From NCBI GenBank assembly GCA_018806985.1, contig JADANN010000397.1:350001-414000 (forward strand): DNA of 64,000 nucleotides. The letters run 5' to 3'. Below the pieces are notes generated by a model. That model searched no databases. It had not been told where the DNA came from and worked only from the letters and a program-made list of their open reading frames with translations. Source of the stretch: Angiostrongylus vasorum. Taxonomy: Eukaryota > Nematoda > Chromadorea > Rhabditida > Metastrongylidae. Made by a program: the position numbers and the translations under genes. Numbering within the stretch: the first letter of the stretch is position 1; the number at the start of each line of letters is the position of its first letter. This document shows positions 24,483 through 36,359 of the stretch, in pieces.

Positions 24483-25515
24483 CTGGTTGTGGTAGGTTTT
24501 GTAAAATCCTATGGTTTGTTTTGGTATGTTTTAGAAAATATCATGACCTTATAAGCGTGTAAAGTATAAGCGCTCATGAAAAAAGCATGAAATAAGAAGG
24601 AAATTAGAAGTTTCTGTATAATCGCTCGTATTCGACCAGATGATGCATGAACGGACGAACAAAAACGAAAAGAGTAATGCCGCTGATGATGAATAAAAAA
24701 GAGAAGGAGATGACTCAAGGGCGTTCAGTAGTCGCGGCAAACCCTCAAGGATAGTCTATTCCTTCTTCATTCGTCAGCACATCGGAGAATTCGACGATGT
24801 CATCAAAAAAGGTCTCACGAACGACAACTACGTAGTCCCCTTTACATTAGCCGATCTCAGGCATTTTTAAGTGTTCCTCACTCTCTATAAAGAATTTGGA
24901 AGTAGTTAACTAATTTTAAATGCTTGTGAGCTCCATTTGCTTACATAATTAAGTATTCGATGACACTATGGATTTCGTCCACAACCCGCACACATTTCCA
25001 TGTCTCCTAAAGGACTTTTTAAAACCAAAAAAGGACTGATTTTCCATTTTCCAATATTGGCGAAATAATGTAGTTAACCAGGGGTACTCGAATATGAATC
25101 GTTTTCCGGTCTTTTTTACCTATTCACTGGTAACACAAAAATGCCACCGATCATCGTCTAGGTGGAATTTAGCGCTCAGATCAAAACGACCAAAAAACCG
25201 GGGCAACGCTGGGGCGTCGGCGAACGATGCCATCGATTACCTAGACGGAACTTATCCAATTCTCTTGTAACGTTTCGGTTTCTGGTATCCTTAACCCGAT
25301 AGTGTGCTCTGTTCATCCTTTCACTTCAGTTTTCCGTCCTTTTCACTTTTTTCAAGCTCAAGCATCATTCTACCGCGTTTTCACACCGTTCCTCACCAAG
25401 ACGTCCACTTTATCCCTTGTTGATCTTATTTTACCCTTATCGTGATCATCTTAACACTACTAGTCTTTCTAATCTGGCTATTTGTTACGATGTTGTTCCC
25501 CATTTGCTATGAGAT
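24483..25515. other. Unassigned intergenic DNA
   Basis: Contains overlapping - strand frames at 24509-24740 with Phe/Ser-rich composition and no motif. No coding support. Confidence 0.4.
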
Positions 25516-25648
25516 AGAAAATAACTTGTGACTTTTTTCCTTATAAGATTCGTTAAATTAGTATCATTGAAAATCGTTGCTTAGAAAATAACTTGTGACT
25601 TTTTCCTTATAAGATTCGTTAAGTTAGTATCATTGAAAATCGTTGCTT
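25516..25648 (+). repeat. Tandem duplication, two units of ~67 bp
   Basis: AGAAAATAACTTGTGACTTT to AAATCGTTGCTT occurs twice in direct succession (25516-25582 and 25583-25648). The units differ by one T in a T-run and one A/G change. It adjoins a family A SINE. Confidence 0.9.
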
Positions 25649-25672
25649 CTTGTTACATATTTTCAACGTAGC

Positions 25673-25962
25673 GGCGCGTGTAGCGCAGCGGTCGGAGGCA
25701 CCCTGAAATACACATGGGATCGATCTCCGCACCCAAGGTTCACCAAGCCCTCCATCACTCCAGGGTCGGCGAATTGGTACCAGACTTGTCTGGCAGGACG
25801 GCAGTACTGGTCCCATACATCGGTGGGCCACTTCGAGTCATTGTAAAGGCCAGATATGCATTCATTCACCTCTAACGATGTTACGAATGGAGTAGAATGC
25901 ATGGCGCTTCTTTAAGGAGTCGATCAACGCCGACAGCTTTATCTTTTATCCCTTTTTTTCCA
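25673..25962 (+). mobile_element. SINE family A copy with the clearest A and B boxes
   Basis: TAGCGCAGCGGTCGG at 25681-25695 resembles a pol III A box. GATCGATCTCC at 25718-25728 resembles a B box (GATCGANNCC). The spacing is tRNA-like. The 3' end reads GCCGACAGCTTTATC followed by a T-rich terminator-like run. Confidence 0.82.
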
Positions 25963-26982
25963 ACATAAACCTTTGAAATGGTTCTCATACCAATACCGAT
26001 AGATAACACTCGATATCATATGATAGTCGCTATCACTCAATCGTTGACATTCCGGTGTTTTTGCTAGCGAAAAATGTCTGCACTTCACTTAGCCATTAGC
26101 GTACAGATACAGCACATCCTGCACCGTACATATGGTCCTACACGGAAGATCTGTCAGTCGAACACTACTAAATTTCGTCATACGAAGAATCCAGTAACTT
26201 CTGCTATTAAGTGTTTAGAGCTTTCAGTCCTTAAAGACTGAAGAAGAAATCAAAACTCATTATGTTTGAGACCATGGTCAGTAGTTTTATGTGTAGCTTA
26301 CTCATACTTTAAAGCCCTCGTCATTGCATTGCTCATGTCTTTCACAAACTTTGGATGCCAGTTTACACAGAATTAAATAGCCAACAATTCTGTACTCGAT
26401 ATGACCTTTACTTGATTCGTTCGTTCGTCACACTGCAGCTCGTCGCGCTCCCGGAGCATGTCGGTCCCGCAACGATCGGATGCGCAGGTCCTCGTCTGCA
26501 CGTCATCTCAGTGCTATTCACCACATTTCATATTCAAATTTACTAGCACATAAAGTAGTATCGTTACGGTTTTTTTAGTAGGCTACGTGTCCCTGAGAAT
26601 GTTTGCATTACTAAGGCAGTCCTTCTTCTTCAACCAGATGACATCATCGTTCAATCATGTGTATGTTTTCAGTGGCTTTCATACTGAGAAGTCAGTATTT
26701 CGACATTTGCCTTATCATCCTAAGTTTCGTTTCTTCTATTTCATATGTTACAACAATTATTTATGTACGAATCCATTTGGATTGTAACGAGTCTTCAAAA
26801 TCGAGGGTTATTGTCGAAGGTATGGTTTCGTACTATTCCCAGTGGCTTTCAAATTCGTTGTTTTCCATAATTAGTCCGTTTTTTTGTTTCGTTCATGTCA
26901 TTCGTTACGTCATTTCCTTTTTCCTGCATTGCAATACAACGTGTTTTTTATTACTACCTGGGATTATTACTATTGTTATTAG

Positions 26983-26984
<2 letters not shown>
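25963..26984. other. Unassigned intergenic DNA
   Basis: The + strand frame at 26657-27262 is long only because it runs through the TA microsatellite and a family B copy; it is not a gene. Nothing else is supported. Confidence 0.5.

Positions 26985-27029
<45 letters not shown>
26985..27029. repeat. (TA)n microsatellite
   Basis: About 22 uninterrupted TA units lie beside the family B copy at 27070. Confidence 0.95.
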
Positions 27030-27032
<3 letters not shown>

Positions 27033-27069
27033 TCTATTACATTGCATCATCATTTCACATTACTTTCGT

Positions 27070-27445
27070 GGATATCTGGCCCGTCCTCATTAGCTATGCC
27101 GGCCCCATCATATTCTTGCGGAATTTTTGCTGGTTTAGTCATCGTGTTTCCCTTGAGTCCAGAAGTCAGCCAGGCCAAAGTCTGCCCGAGGTCGTCACTG
27201 CGACAGGCAGTCGCAGCCCTTGTGGATCAGAGGGGGAGTTTGCCACCATGCGACTAGTTTGATATTAGTGCTGTGGTGGGTCCTGGTACTGGTCTTACTC
27301 CTAGCTGGGCTTCCTGCTGGAAGCGCCGGACTTCTTCTCAGCTTGGGAGACCTTGTCGGAGGGATGGATCCCCCCGCTGTACATCGCAGCCCGACACTCA
27401 GGAACACCTCCCAGCCATGATGAGGCGATAGACCGTTGGGAGGAA
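27070..27445 (-). repeat. Family B repeat
   Basis: Opens GATATCTGGCCCGTCCTCAT and closes ATGATGAGGCGATAGACCGT. It directly follows the TA repeat at 26985-27029. The AAGTA tail appears lost or replaced by that repeat. Confidence 0.75.
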
Positions 27446-28125
27446 TTTATACTATATTACCTTTCATAATACTACACGTTTGCTAATGTGGTTTCCTTTT
27501 ATTGAAGAATATATTGCTGCATTCCGACATTTTTTTCATGTCGTCAGTAATTGTAATTGTGTAATGACTTCGTTTATTTTTTCTTCTGAACTTGCTTATA
27601 CAACCCGATGTTCTTCTACTTCTTCCTGCTCATTTTCGCATGATTCCAGGGACATTTTATTGGTTTCTATTATCTATTTTGCGTTATCATACGTTATTCT
27701 TCCATAAACACGTCTTAACACTGTTTTTCCATATTTAGAGGGTTCTTTTTCCCACTTGTACTTCCACCAGATTCCATTTCATCTCTGTGTTTGTTTTGGT
27801 GAGATAATGTCATGAACTCGTCGATGTTGTTGAAGATGAGTAATAAGGAAGCGGATAGCATTATCAATTCGTTCTGATCGCTACCCATCAGTGCCCTCCG
27901 TCTCTGTCTCTGACATCCAATGGAATGTCATGATCGTGGTCCATCCGGATAGTCCTTCATGATTTGTAGCCGACGTGCTCGGAATGTGGCTGAACGTATT
28001 CGATGTTCATGATATTCGTAAACTACAGATGTTTTCTTCGTGTTCCTTTTGTTTTGTTACGTCTTCATCACTCATAGGATTCGATTTCCTTGCAAAAAGA
28101 ATTTTTGACTACATTTCCTTTTCAG
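27446..28125 (+). promoter_or_regulatory. Region upstream of puf-9, promoter not resolved
   Basis: Pyrimidine-rich sequence up to the TTTTCAG at 28125. No core promoter element can be named. Confidence 0.25.
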
Positions 28126-28429
28126 GTTGTGGAGTTGTATAGAAGGTCCCTAATGCTTTAGATAGGGATCACCTAGCCGGTGCTGCTTTTTGTGAATGAC
28201 GAGAATTTCTATCGAGTTTCGATCGCTAGCACTCTGCTACCGTCGTCTACTGTCTGCCCATCATCATCATCATCATCGTCATCATCAGTATCATCACCAT
28301 CATCATCATCATCATCGATAGGATTTGACAACGACGGTCAACAGCAACGCGTTCGTGTTATTTCTAACCATATTTCGTATCTTTGTCATATTTGTTACTC
28401 TTGTTCTGTGAAAGAAATACGGTAAAACT
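28126..28429 (+). promoter_or_regulatory. Probable 5'UTR or leader exon of the puf-9-like gene, with a CAT/ATC triplet repeat
   Basis: A strong acceptor (TTTCCTTTTCAG, ending 28125) lies about 300 bases before the assigned ATG and could be a trans- or cis-splice site for the leader. The stretch contains an imperfect ATC repeat at about 28259-28318. In one frame it would encode a poly-Ser tract, and an intron at 28358-28417 would join that frame to the annotated coding sequence in phase. However, that frame has a TAG just upstream and no ATG. UTR is therefore the simpler reading, and an N-terminal extension is possible. Confidence 0.4.
28259..28318 (+). repeat. Imperfect ATC/TCA triplet repeat
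   Basis: ATCATCATC runs are interrupted by GTC, GTA and ACC units. It lies in the probable puf-9 leader. Confidence 0.9.
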
Positions 28430-31400
28430 ATGGCCGAACAGGAATGGTCAAATGCGTTTACAACAAATCTTTGGAATGGAGCAGTACATAGTAGATCAGG
28501 TATGTGCTGGAGCTACATTGCAGTACTTCGTTTTGGGAAAAGCCATGTAACATTAGTAGAACGTCTAGGTGTACATAATGTTTATGATTATTGAAATTAA
28601 TGTCTTTAACTATATTTAAAAAATCATGTTTCCATTTCCTTTTAGGTTTATTAAAGCGAATGCCTCACAAAGTGTAAAAGTTAGAGATGTGTTGAGGCTA
28701 AGTTATAGAGTCTAGTTTGGACTGCTTCAGATATTAGGGACAATTTACATGTGAAAACGGAAGGTTATTTGAGGCTTTTGTTCAAGATCACTCGGTCAGC
28801 AAGCCGATAATGGTTGCTAGTAATAGCGTAAGTCAAGCTGCCTCACCACGTTCCGAATCCTATGGTCCTGGAGTTCTGCAAATGGTTGTTGACAACGTGT
28901 TGAGTGGATCACCAGCTTCTGTCAAGACAAGATTGGTCAGTCTTTTTTCTTCTTTATTAATCTATTAAGTAGAGGTGGAGTTTTTTGCATGTCATGATAG
29001 TACTACTAAAGTAGTGGATATAGGTTATCATTCTAAATGTCAGTGCTGCTACATTGAACAAGAAGACGAAATACTACCAGGTCATCTCGAACAATGCTGG
29101 TTCTATTGGAAGGGAAATTCTAGTGTTAAATATCTTCATCGTTATTTGTTATTTCATCCTCTTATAAATTTTTTTCTCTATTTAGTTGCCACAAAGGAAC
29201 GATCTGTCGATGCATTTTATGGATCGCAGGTACCTACTCCATCCAAATTTAAACAGTGTATTCTCTCACAAGCATAGTAAAACTCTTCAGTTAGGTCGAT
29301 TACGCATTGATCCAGTCAGTGATAAACCTTGTAGAATTCTTATCAGCGAATTCAGTGATCACAGCTCGCGATGCAATGAAGACAAGCGTTCCGATAATAA
29401 TGGATTCGGACTTTCACTGTCGTATGGATTGCCCTTCAGTTCAAATTCAGAAAGTCACGTTGGAACATCCGATTTTCAGGTTCGACCAATGCAGAAGTCA
29501 AAGAGATTGTGTTTTGTCTTATTGGATTTAAAATGTTTATGATAAGCATAACTCATCTGCCCCCTTGTTCACATATAATGCCACCTCTGCCCTATCTGTT
29601 GCTTAAAATACCCACAAGGTCTCTGTTAATGTAGAGTCTTTGACTTTACAAGCATATAAAGATAGATCTGCAAAGCTGTCGGCGTTCATCAGTCCCTTAG
29701 GGATTCGCCATGCATTCGACTTCATTAAGCTCGTTTGGAGGTGATCGAATGCATAACTGGCCTTTACAGTGACTCGCGGTGGCCCACAGATGTATCGATC
29801 CAGTGCTGCTATCCTCCCAGACAAGTCTGGTACCAATTTGACGACCCTGGAGGAATGGAAAGCTTAGTGGGACATGGGCGCGGGTATCGATTCCACGTGT
29901 GTGTTTCAGGGCGCTTCCGAGCACTGCGCCACACGCGCCCTTGCAAGCCTGTGTATTTGCTATTTTTTTAATAGTGTAAAATTTTTCTTTTTATGAAACG
30001 CAGTGCAGGAAGTTAGAGACCGTTTAATACAATTGGAGAGACAGGGTTAGAACAAAATGTGGTCAACCACATGTGGAGTTTTTTTGTGTGCTGTTATTCT
30101 TAATCCCTGAAGCGCAAGTAAATATCTAGTTACGAAGCACACGTAAACCATTCGCACTTCAGTTTCGTTTTCTTTTTATAGCCAGTCACTTTTTTTTCTG
30201 AGAGCTTTCGATTATTCATGCTATTGTCACTCCAACACGTAGTTTTAGATTGCTCCATATCTTATGAAAGGTGACAACGTTATCGGTGGGCCATCCACAA
30301 TGCAATCTTCTGCACCAGGTTACGGATACGGACCTTGGAATGCACCCTATGCAACGAACCCTCCACTCAGCATACCTTCAAACATCGAAAACTCTCAGAA
30401 TGGCTAGTTTTACCAAAAATGACACATTTCTTTTCAAATAGGGCAACATAACAGACATTCTATTGAGAAAATATACTTAAGTGCTTGACTGATATGTTTT
30501 CGCGAAGAGTCGTGTAAAATAGTGGCATAATTCTCAATTCGAATAATGCTTTCCTGGTTTGGGAAAGTTTTTCCTTGTGTTGAAATCTAAAAAAACTCGT
30601 GCCAGAGCGCTTTCAAGCCTTCACCGTATGCGAAAGATCGCCATAACGTTGTAAATCAAAGGAGGGATAAGCAACTTTGAGACTTTTTCGCCAGTGCTGT
30701 GGCCATATTTCGTGTCACTGACTTCATTGCTAACACTACTAATTGAAATCTACGACTTCTCCTTACCAACTAGTATTTTATTACCGTCTTGTACACCTTT
30801 TACAAGTTTAAACAAAGTAGTAGTTTCCGGTTTGAAATACAAGAAAAAGAATTTTCAACGCAGTATGCTTCCTAACGAAATCGGTTGATCAATGATTTGT
30901 AGGTATAGGTACGTCGCGACCAGAGGGAACGATGTCATCAAATGTTTTTTCATCGTCACCTCCATACTATCAAAATCAAATACTAAACGTTGCTAATAGT
31001 ATGGCAGCGCTTTCTTTTGGTGCGCCACCTAATCCTCAGCATAGTGCCAATCGTTCGGACCAGTCGTATTCAGGTTAGGGATTTTGCTAATCAAACTCTA
31101 TCAACTTTGCCTTCATTTATTGTTTAATTAACGTTCCGTTAACGTTAAGAACTGACATTCTCCATGTGTCCACCATTTGTTAAGGCCACTATCGTTTCAG
31201 AAGTTTTGAAAATTAGTAGTTATGTAGTTTCGGTGAATATCAAGTGTTATCAGACCTTTTCCACTGCTATAAGGAAAGGAAGTTTTAGGAATGGGTGGAT
31301 CGTCAGCATTTCCCTCACTTGCACAACCGCCACCTCACCCCATGATGTACATGAAGCTCAATCGAGCACCAACGCAACCAACGCCGGGTCCAACATTAGG

Positions 31401-34400
31401 AAGCAATCCAAGCTTTTTTCGGTAACTTAACTTAAAGTCTAAACGCTTCTTCTTCGATTCGGGCTGCGTTAGCTTCTGTATACCTTGACTTTTTTGTTCT
31501 CGTCATTATATATATTATTATATACTTAATACTTATGTTTAAATAGTTTTCGGTGCTTACAGAAATAGGTTTTGGTCAATATCATCCATGACTGAAAAGG
31601 GAAGGTATGACTTGATCTATTGGGTATTATTTGCACTTTCTGGTTTCGCCTTTACAATTCTTCTTTGATGGGGTTTTACACGTATCTTCTCATCAGTGGA
31701 CAAAGGCGTGCAAGGAAAGCTGGAGTATCACAGATTTGAATACTGCCACTATATTTTTTCCACAAATGGAGAAATTAGTCTTTTCGAAACTGTGAAAAAA
31801 ATTTAAGCAACCGCCTTCATTTTTTCCCATGCGAAGTGGACTATTTTCATAGTTCTTATATATTATTTGAGAAGGTTGTGTGACAACCTTGGATCCTTTG
31901 TGTTTAAATTATGAACATTCAATTTTCGGCAACTGTAGTATTAAATGGAATGGTATCAATAGCAGGAATGTTGGCAGGAATCAGTCGTTGTCTAAAAGGT
32001 GTTTTGCAACGTTTTCTCATCAGTGATGGTTTCCTTCGTGGAGTATCGTCTTCTTAAGGAGGAGATGTTTCTTTGGCTGAAAAGCTTTCAAGTGCTATCC
32101 TTTACAGCTGGTGGAATTCCAACAATACCGGGACCACACCTAGATCCAGGAATGAGTGTTCAAGGATATAACAGTTCAGGAATGTCAATGTTCAGCACGC
32201 CGCCACAGCCGTCGAATATTAGTCACTTTGGTGGTTGTCAGGGCAGACGTCGAACTGACAATAACAGTCCAAGGTTATCCTCGCTTTCAAATATTTTCGG
32301 TTTAAGCTTTTCCTTCTTCATAAGCCTTGTTCCAGACAGCCAAACCGTAGTTACCTTTTGGATGATTTCCGCAACAACCGAACTCCTCACCTTCAAATAG
32401 CCGATATTCTGTCACATGTAGTGGAATTTGCTAAGGATCAACATGGATCTCGGTGAGCAGCAGACATATTGGCTTATTTTCTATCAGTTTTTCAAAACTT
32501 GTGGTTCTACCAACTATGGCGTATCTTCACGGCTGGAAATTCGGTGTCGTATCGAGTGTCTTATAAAGTTATAAATACCAAAATAGGTTGTAACGAAACA
32601 CGTCACCATAAATCATTTGTAATTGAAAAGGGATGAAAAAAAAAGGAACGAGAAGACAGGAGTTATTAGCAAATAAGTGTTATAGTCGTCCAGATTCTAT
32701 GCATGGGTGAAATCCATGCCGACCACCGGCGTATCTGTATTTCGTAGACAGCGTATGCAAATTATTACAGATTTATCCAACAAAAGCTTGAACGTGCATC
32801 AGCGAAAGACAAGCAAATGCTTTTTGATGAAGTTCTCACTAATGCTCATATTCTAATGATAGATGTCTTCGGTAATTATGTGGTTCAGGTAAAGAGTTGT
32901 TTCATCCTGTTTTATTCGGGTTTTTTATCCGAGCAACAAATTGTCTTCTTAGAAGTTTTTCGAATATGGTACTCCGGAACAGAAAGCTGCTCTCGGGCGC
33001 TCGCTGAAGGGTGATGTTATGAGTCTCGCTCTGCAGATGTATGGATGTCGTGTCATCCAGAAAGCTTTGGAGTCGGCAGACGAAAAGATTCAGTTGGAAA
33101 TCCTGCGAGAGTTAGAAAATCAGGTATATCCAAGTCAATTTTCGATAGTTATCGCTGTCATTTACGGTGTTTGCTAGCTTATTCCGTTATTTTTTTCTAA
33201 GCAACGCTTCTTGTTATTTTCCCAATTCTGGAATTATCACATTTCGTTTATGAGAAATATAATTCTTGCACATTGTAGTTGCTTAGAAATGGTATTCCAA
33301 AGAAAATAACATTCTAACATGTTCACTCTTTAATGTAATATGCTTGTTGGTGTTTAGTGGTGAAAATTTATTTCGAAACTCCATTATTTTTATCGGAATA
33401 TGCGCAAGTCATTCGAGCATGTTTAAACCTTTTACTGTTTCCCATCTTTACCTCTTCTTTCAACAAAAATAAACACATTCATTGCGAAAAATATCATAGA
33501 ATGAGCAACTCCTCAGGTTTTGAAGTGTGTAAAAGACCAGAATGGAAACCACGTCATCCAGAAGGTTATTGAAAAAGTGAAACCCGAACGACTCCAGTTC
33601 ATCATCGACTCCTTTACGAAAAATGGACCTGAAACTGTACGTTGAAATGTGCTCGTTATGGCTCTTTTTTAGACTTTTTAGAGCACCGTAGTTCGCTTGT
33701 ATTCTTCATCTATACTCATTATGTATCTTGATTAGCTTCTACAGTTTAGCACATATATTGTTTTAATACTTTTCCCGTTACAAATATCTTTCTAGATTGT
33801 ACAATTATCCATGCATCCATATGGGTGCCGAGTTATTCAAAGAGTGCTTGAGCATTGCACAGAAGAACAGAAGAGACCTGTTCTGGAAGCCTTACATGCA
33901 AACGTTCGATCACTTGTTCTGGACCAGTATGGAAATTATGTTATACAACACGTCATTGAGCACGGAAGTGATCCAGATAGAGATCGTATCATACAGGAGG
34001 TCATCTAGTTTGATGTGTTTTCAAATTATGGTCATGAATGTGAAGTCTTGTTTTCCGCTTTTGTCTTCCTAGTCGGCAGTCTTTACTTTTTCGAATTATC
34101 AAGGCTTTCTTCTTTTCTATACAATGAGGTTTTCGTTTTAGATAACTGGTAATGTGTTGAGATACGCGCAACACAAGTTCGCCTCTAATGTCATCGAGAA
34201 GTGCTTGATTTGTGCTGGGCCTCACCACAAAGCTGTTCTCATCGATGAAGTCTGTGGAGATAATGATGAGTAAGTTATACCATTTTGTTGTTATTCTCGG
34301 TCTTTAGTTCGTTCTCTGTACTTTACCTTGCAGTTAAATATTCGTGTTGTTTTTCTAGTTGTCATGCAACTATTTAGTCCATCGCCTCCCATTCTTCTCA

Positions 34401-35076
34401 TGATGAAGGACCAATTTGCGAACTACGTTGTGCAGAAAATGCTGGACACTGCTGATCCTGGTCACCGCAAAAAAATGATGTATGCAATCAAGCCACATAT
34501 CCCTACACTAAGGAAATTTAGCCACGGAAAGCATATCATTAGTGAGTTCGAATGTACTGAAGTTTATTTCTTTACCTGAATCATCACTTTCCGTTATTTT
34601 CAAGTTTCTCCAAGCAATAAAAATTGTTCATTTGTCACTGTCGCACTTCTGAGTTGTCCAGCGGTTCCCACTCGCATAAGCTACATTAAAAGCATAACAT
34701 ATCTAGTAGGATGCTTCTTTTATATCTACTCCTTTTGCTAAGTGATTCTGTTGCAGTGAGCTGGTGCTGGTCAGGGGCTGGATTTAATCACAAGTAACTT
34801 GCCAGGCTTTGTGGAAGTAATGCTGGGCCTTTTTGTGAGGGAATTCACCTCCAATATGTAATCCATAGGCACTTTATTACAATATTTTGGCCCATATCTG
34901 CATGCAGGGTGCCATCTACAAGCCGAAAAGTATGCCATCTTTCTATGCCTGCTTCTATTTATGCGCGAGGTGAAGTTATTCAAGTACACCAAATGTAGTA
35001 TGATCGTTCCTTGAGTCCAATTATCCCAGAGCAAGTGCATAGATTTAACCACTATTATCCATCTAGTCTTACTGAA

Positions 35077-35126
<50 letters not shown>

Positions 35127-35388
35127 TGTATTTTTGACGCTTGTGTTTCTTGGAGGTCTGTCCATCTAGAGATTAGAAAAATGTTTCTGTGAGGTTAATA
35201 ATTAGCCCTAGTGATAGTGAAGCAGCGTAAGCCCTCTGTTTTTGGGGTATTTTATTTATTTCTTATTTCCAGCGAAACTGGAAAAATATTTCCAAAAGCA
35301 GAACAACAGTCACGCTCAGCATCATCAGCAATTGCAATTTGAGCTTGGAGCAGTGCAAAATTCGAATGTGAATCATTCCATATTATAA
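28430..35388 (+). CDS. puf-9: Pumilio-family (PUF) RNA-binding translational repressor, puf-9-like, ~19 exons
   Basis: PUF proteins bind 3'UTR elements of mRNAs in the cytoplasm and promote deadenylation or translational repression. Proposed exons: 28430-28499, 28646-28671, 28738-28935, 29186-29229, 29320-29479, 30249-30402, 30903-31073, 31289-31421, 31563-31604, 31939-31998, 32085-32273, 32336-32452, 32771-32888, 32953-33123, 33517-33636, 33796-33999, 34142-34269, 34378-34541 and 35273-35388. Phases agree throughout and give about 794 residues. The N-terminal half is rich in Ser, Pro, Gly, Asn and Gln. The PUM-HD starts at [15 protein letters not shown] (32345 on) and holds eight repeats with cores SRFIQ, NYVVQ, CRVIQ, NHVIQ, CRVIQ, NYVIQ, SNVIE and NYVVQ, the canonical Pumilio set. 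The C-terminus KHIITKLEKYF matches the family end, then a Gln/His-rich tail. Exons from 32336 on are near certain. Those at 31563-32273 are uncertain: the acceptor before 32085 is weak, and a better one at 32109 would break the frame. The start is the first ATG; an extra 5' exon encoding a Ser run (about 28180-28357) would also be in phase. Confidence 0.93.
29665..29943 (-). mobile_element. SINE family A copy in a puf-9 intron
   Basis: Starts CAAAGCTGTCGGCGTTCATC and ends at CACACGCGCCC, the reverse complement of the family A head. It lies antisense in the puf-9 intron between 29479 and 30249. Confidence 0.8.
32336..34541 (+). other. puf-9: Eight-repeat PUM homology domain within the puf-9-like gene
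   Basis: This span holds the PUM-HD exons. Repeat boundaries fall near exon boundaries: R1 is split between 32336-32452 and 32771-32888 (HGSRFIQQ). R2 (NYVVQ) runs into 32953-33123, which also holds R3 (CRVIQ). R4 (NHVIQ) is in 33517-33636. R5 (CRVIQ) and R6 (NYVIQ) are in 33796-33999. R7 (SNVIE) is in 34142-34269 and R8 (NYVVQ) in 34378-34541. By the established PUF code (SR..Q or CR..Q reads A, NY..Q or NH..Q reads U, SN..E reads G), repeats 8 to 1 predict 5'-UGUAUAUA-3', the Pumilio response element. No repeat is truncated and no contact residue is lost. Confidence 0.95.
35079..35124. repeat. (AT)n microsatellite in the last puf-9 intron
   Basis: About 23 uninterrupted AT units lie within the 731-base intron 34542-35272, near but not at the acceptor. 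Confidence 0.95.
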
Positions 35389-36325
35389 TTGCAGCAAGGA
35401 AATTGTGAATTACATCGAAAATTGCTTACTACTTGGGTGAGTTTACTTCTCATGGCATGTTTGAGTCACATTTTTTTCAGATGGCTTGCTTTGTTTTATG
35501 AAGTTTGAAATTTCATTGAATTGTGAGTGCTAAACCGTGTTATTGGCTAAATCATTGGTGAGTTATCAAAATCCTGCAGTACATGGTCCTCATTACAGCG
35601 TCGAACTGCACTTACTCTTTTTTTTCTGGTATCTAATCGGAGTATGACACGGACCACTCGGAGCTATGCAAAATAGAGGATTCCTGAAGTCACTCTGTTT
35701 ATGAGTTGTTTCAATTTTCATTTTTTAACGTTTTGTTTTTCTGGTCATCGTCACCTGTTTAAGAATACTTTTTTAAGACCAAGACTGTTAGCTTACTGGG
35801 AAGGACACTGTTTTATTTTCATCTAAAGTGTCCAATGCTCATTCCTCTTTTTCTCCACTACTGCTATCGTCTTTGCCTATTTCAGCGCTCAACTTTTTTT
35901 TCTTTGGTCAAAAAAAAAAGAACCAGTTGTTGAGTTTTTACTTATTTTATGTACAGTTGTTTCTTCTGTATTTATTGAAGACGTTTCAATATCGTTACGG
36001 AGAAAATTTTAGAGGGTGGTCAGGACGACAACAATTTGTCGGAATGCCATCCTTTCTTAAGTATGAAAACGTTGAGCATCTCAGAGATGTCGCAGTGGTT
36101 ACGTTGTAGATTTGCAGTTGGTTCTGTTTGATTAAGCATACTTTGCCGTCTGTATCTTTGTCGTTGAGTTTTCCACTTTCTCATTTTGTATTGTTTAGTG
36201 ATACGGATTTTTTGATAATGAAGACATTTGAAGGTTAGAGGCTCAAAGTCTTGAGAATTTGTGTGTTGCAGATGACACGCAATATTGAGCACCTTAAAAT
36301 ATGAGGACAACCAAATTAACCTGTG

Positions 36326-36331
36326 TGCTAA
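36326..36331 (+). terminator. Possible polyadenylation signal downstream of puf-9
   Basis: AATAAA about 940 bases after the puf-9 stop codon and just before a family B repeat. A long 3'UTR is plausible for a PUF gene, but this site is unproven. Confidence 0.25.
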
Positions 36332-36359
36332 TAAATTCAATGCCGGTAGTCTATGAGTC

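Noticed and set aside
25681..25730. tRNA gene
   Set aside because: A and B boxes are present, but the sequence does not close into a full cloverleaf and it is one of many copies of the same repeat. It is a SINE head.
26657..27262. The longest + strand open frame in the window (about 200 codons)
   Set aside because: It runs through a TA microsatellite (encoding an Ile/Tyr run) and a family B repeat; no protein-like composition.
29307..29531. A frame reading [20 protein letters not shown] that resembles the 10.1-kb exon (VVEYFMESAMVKASHFMKTS)
   Set aside because: The puf-9 exon 29320-29479 fits both neighbouring exons only in the other frame. The likeness in this frame is short and would break phases on both sides, so I treat it as chance.
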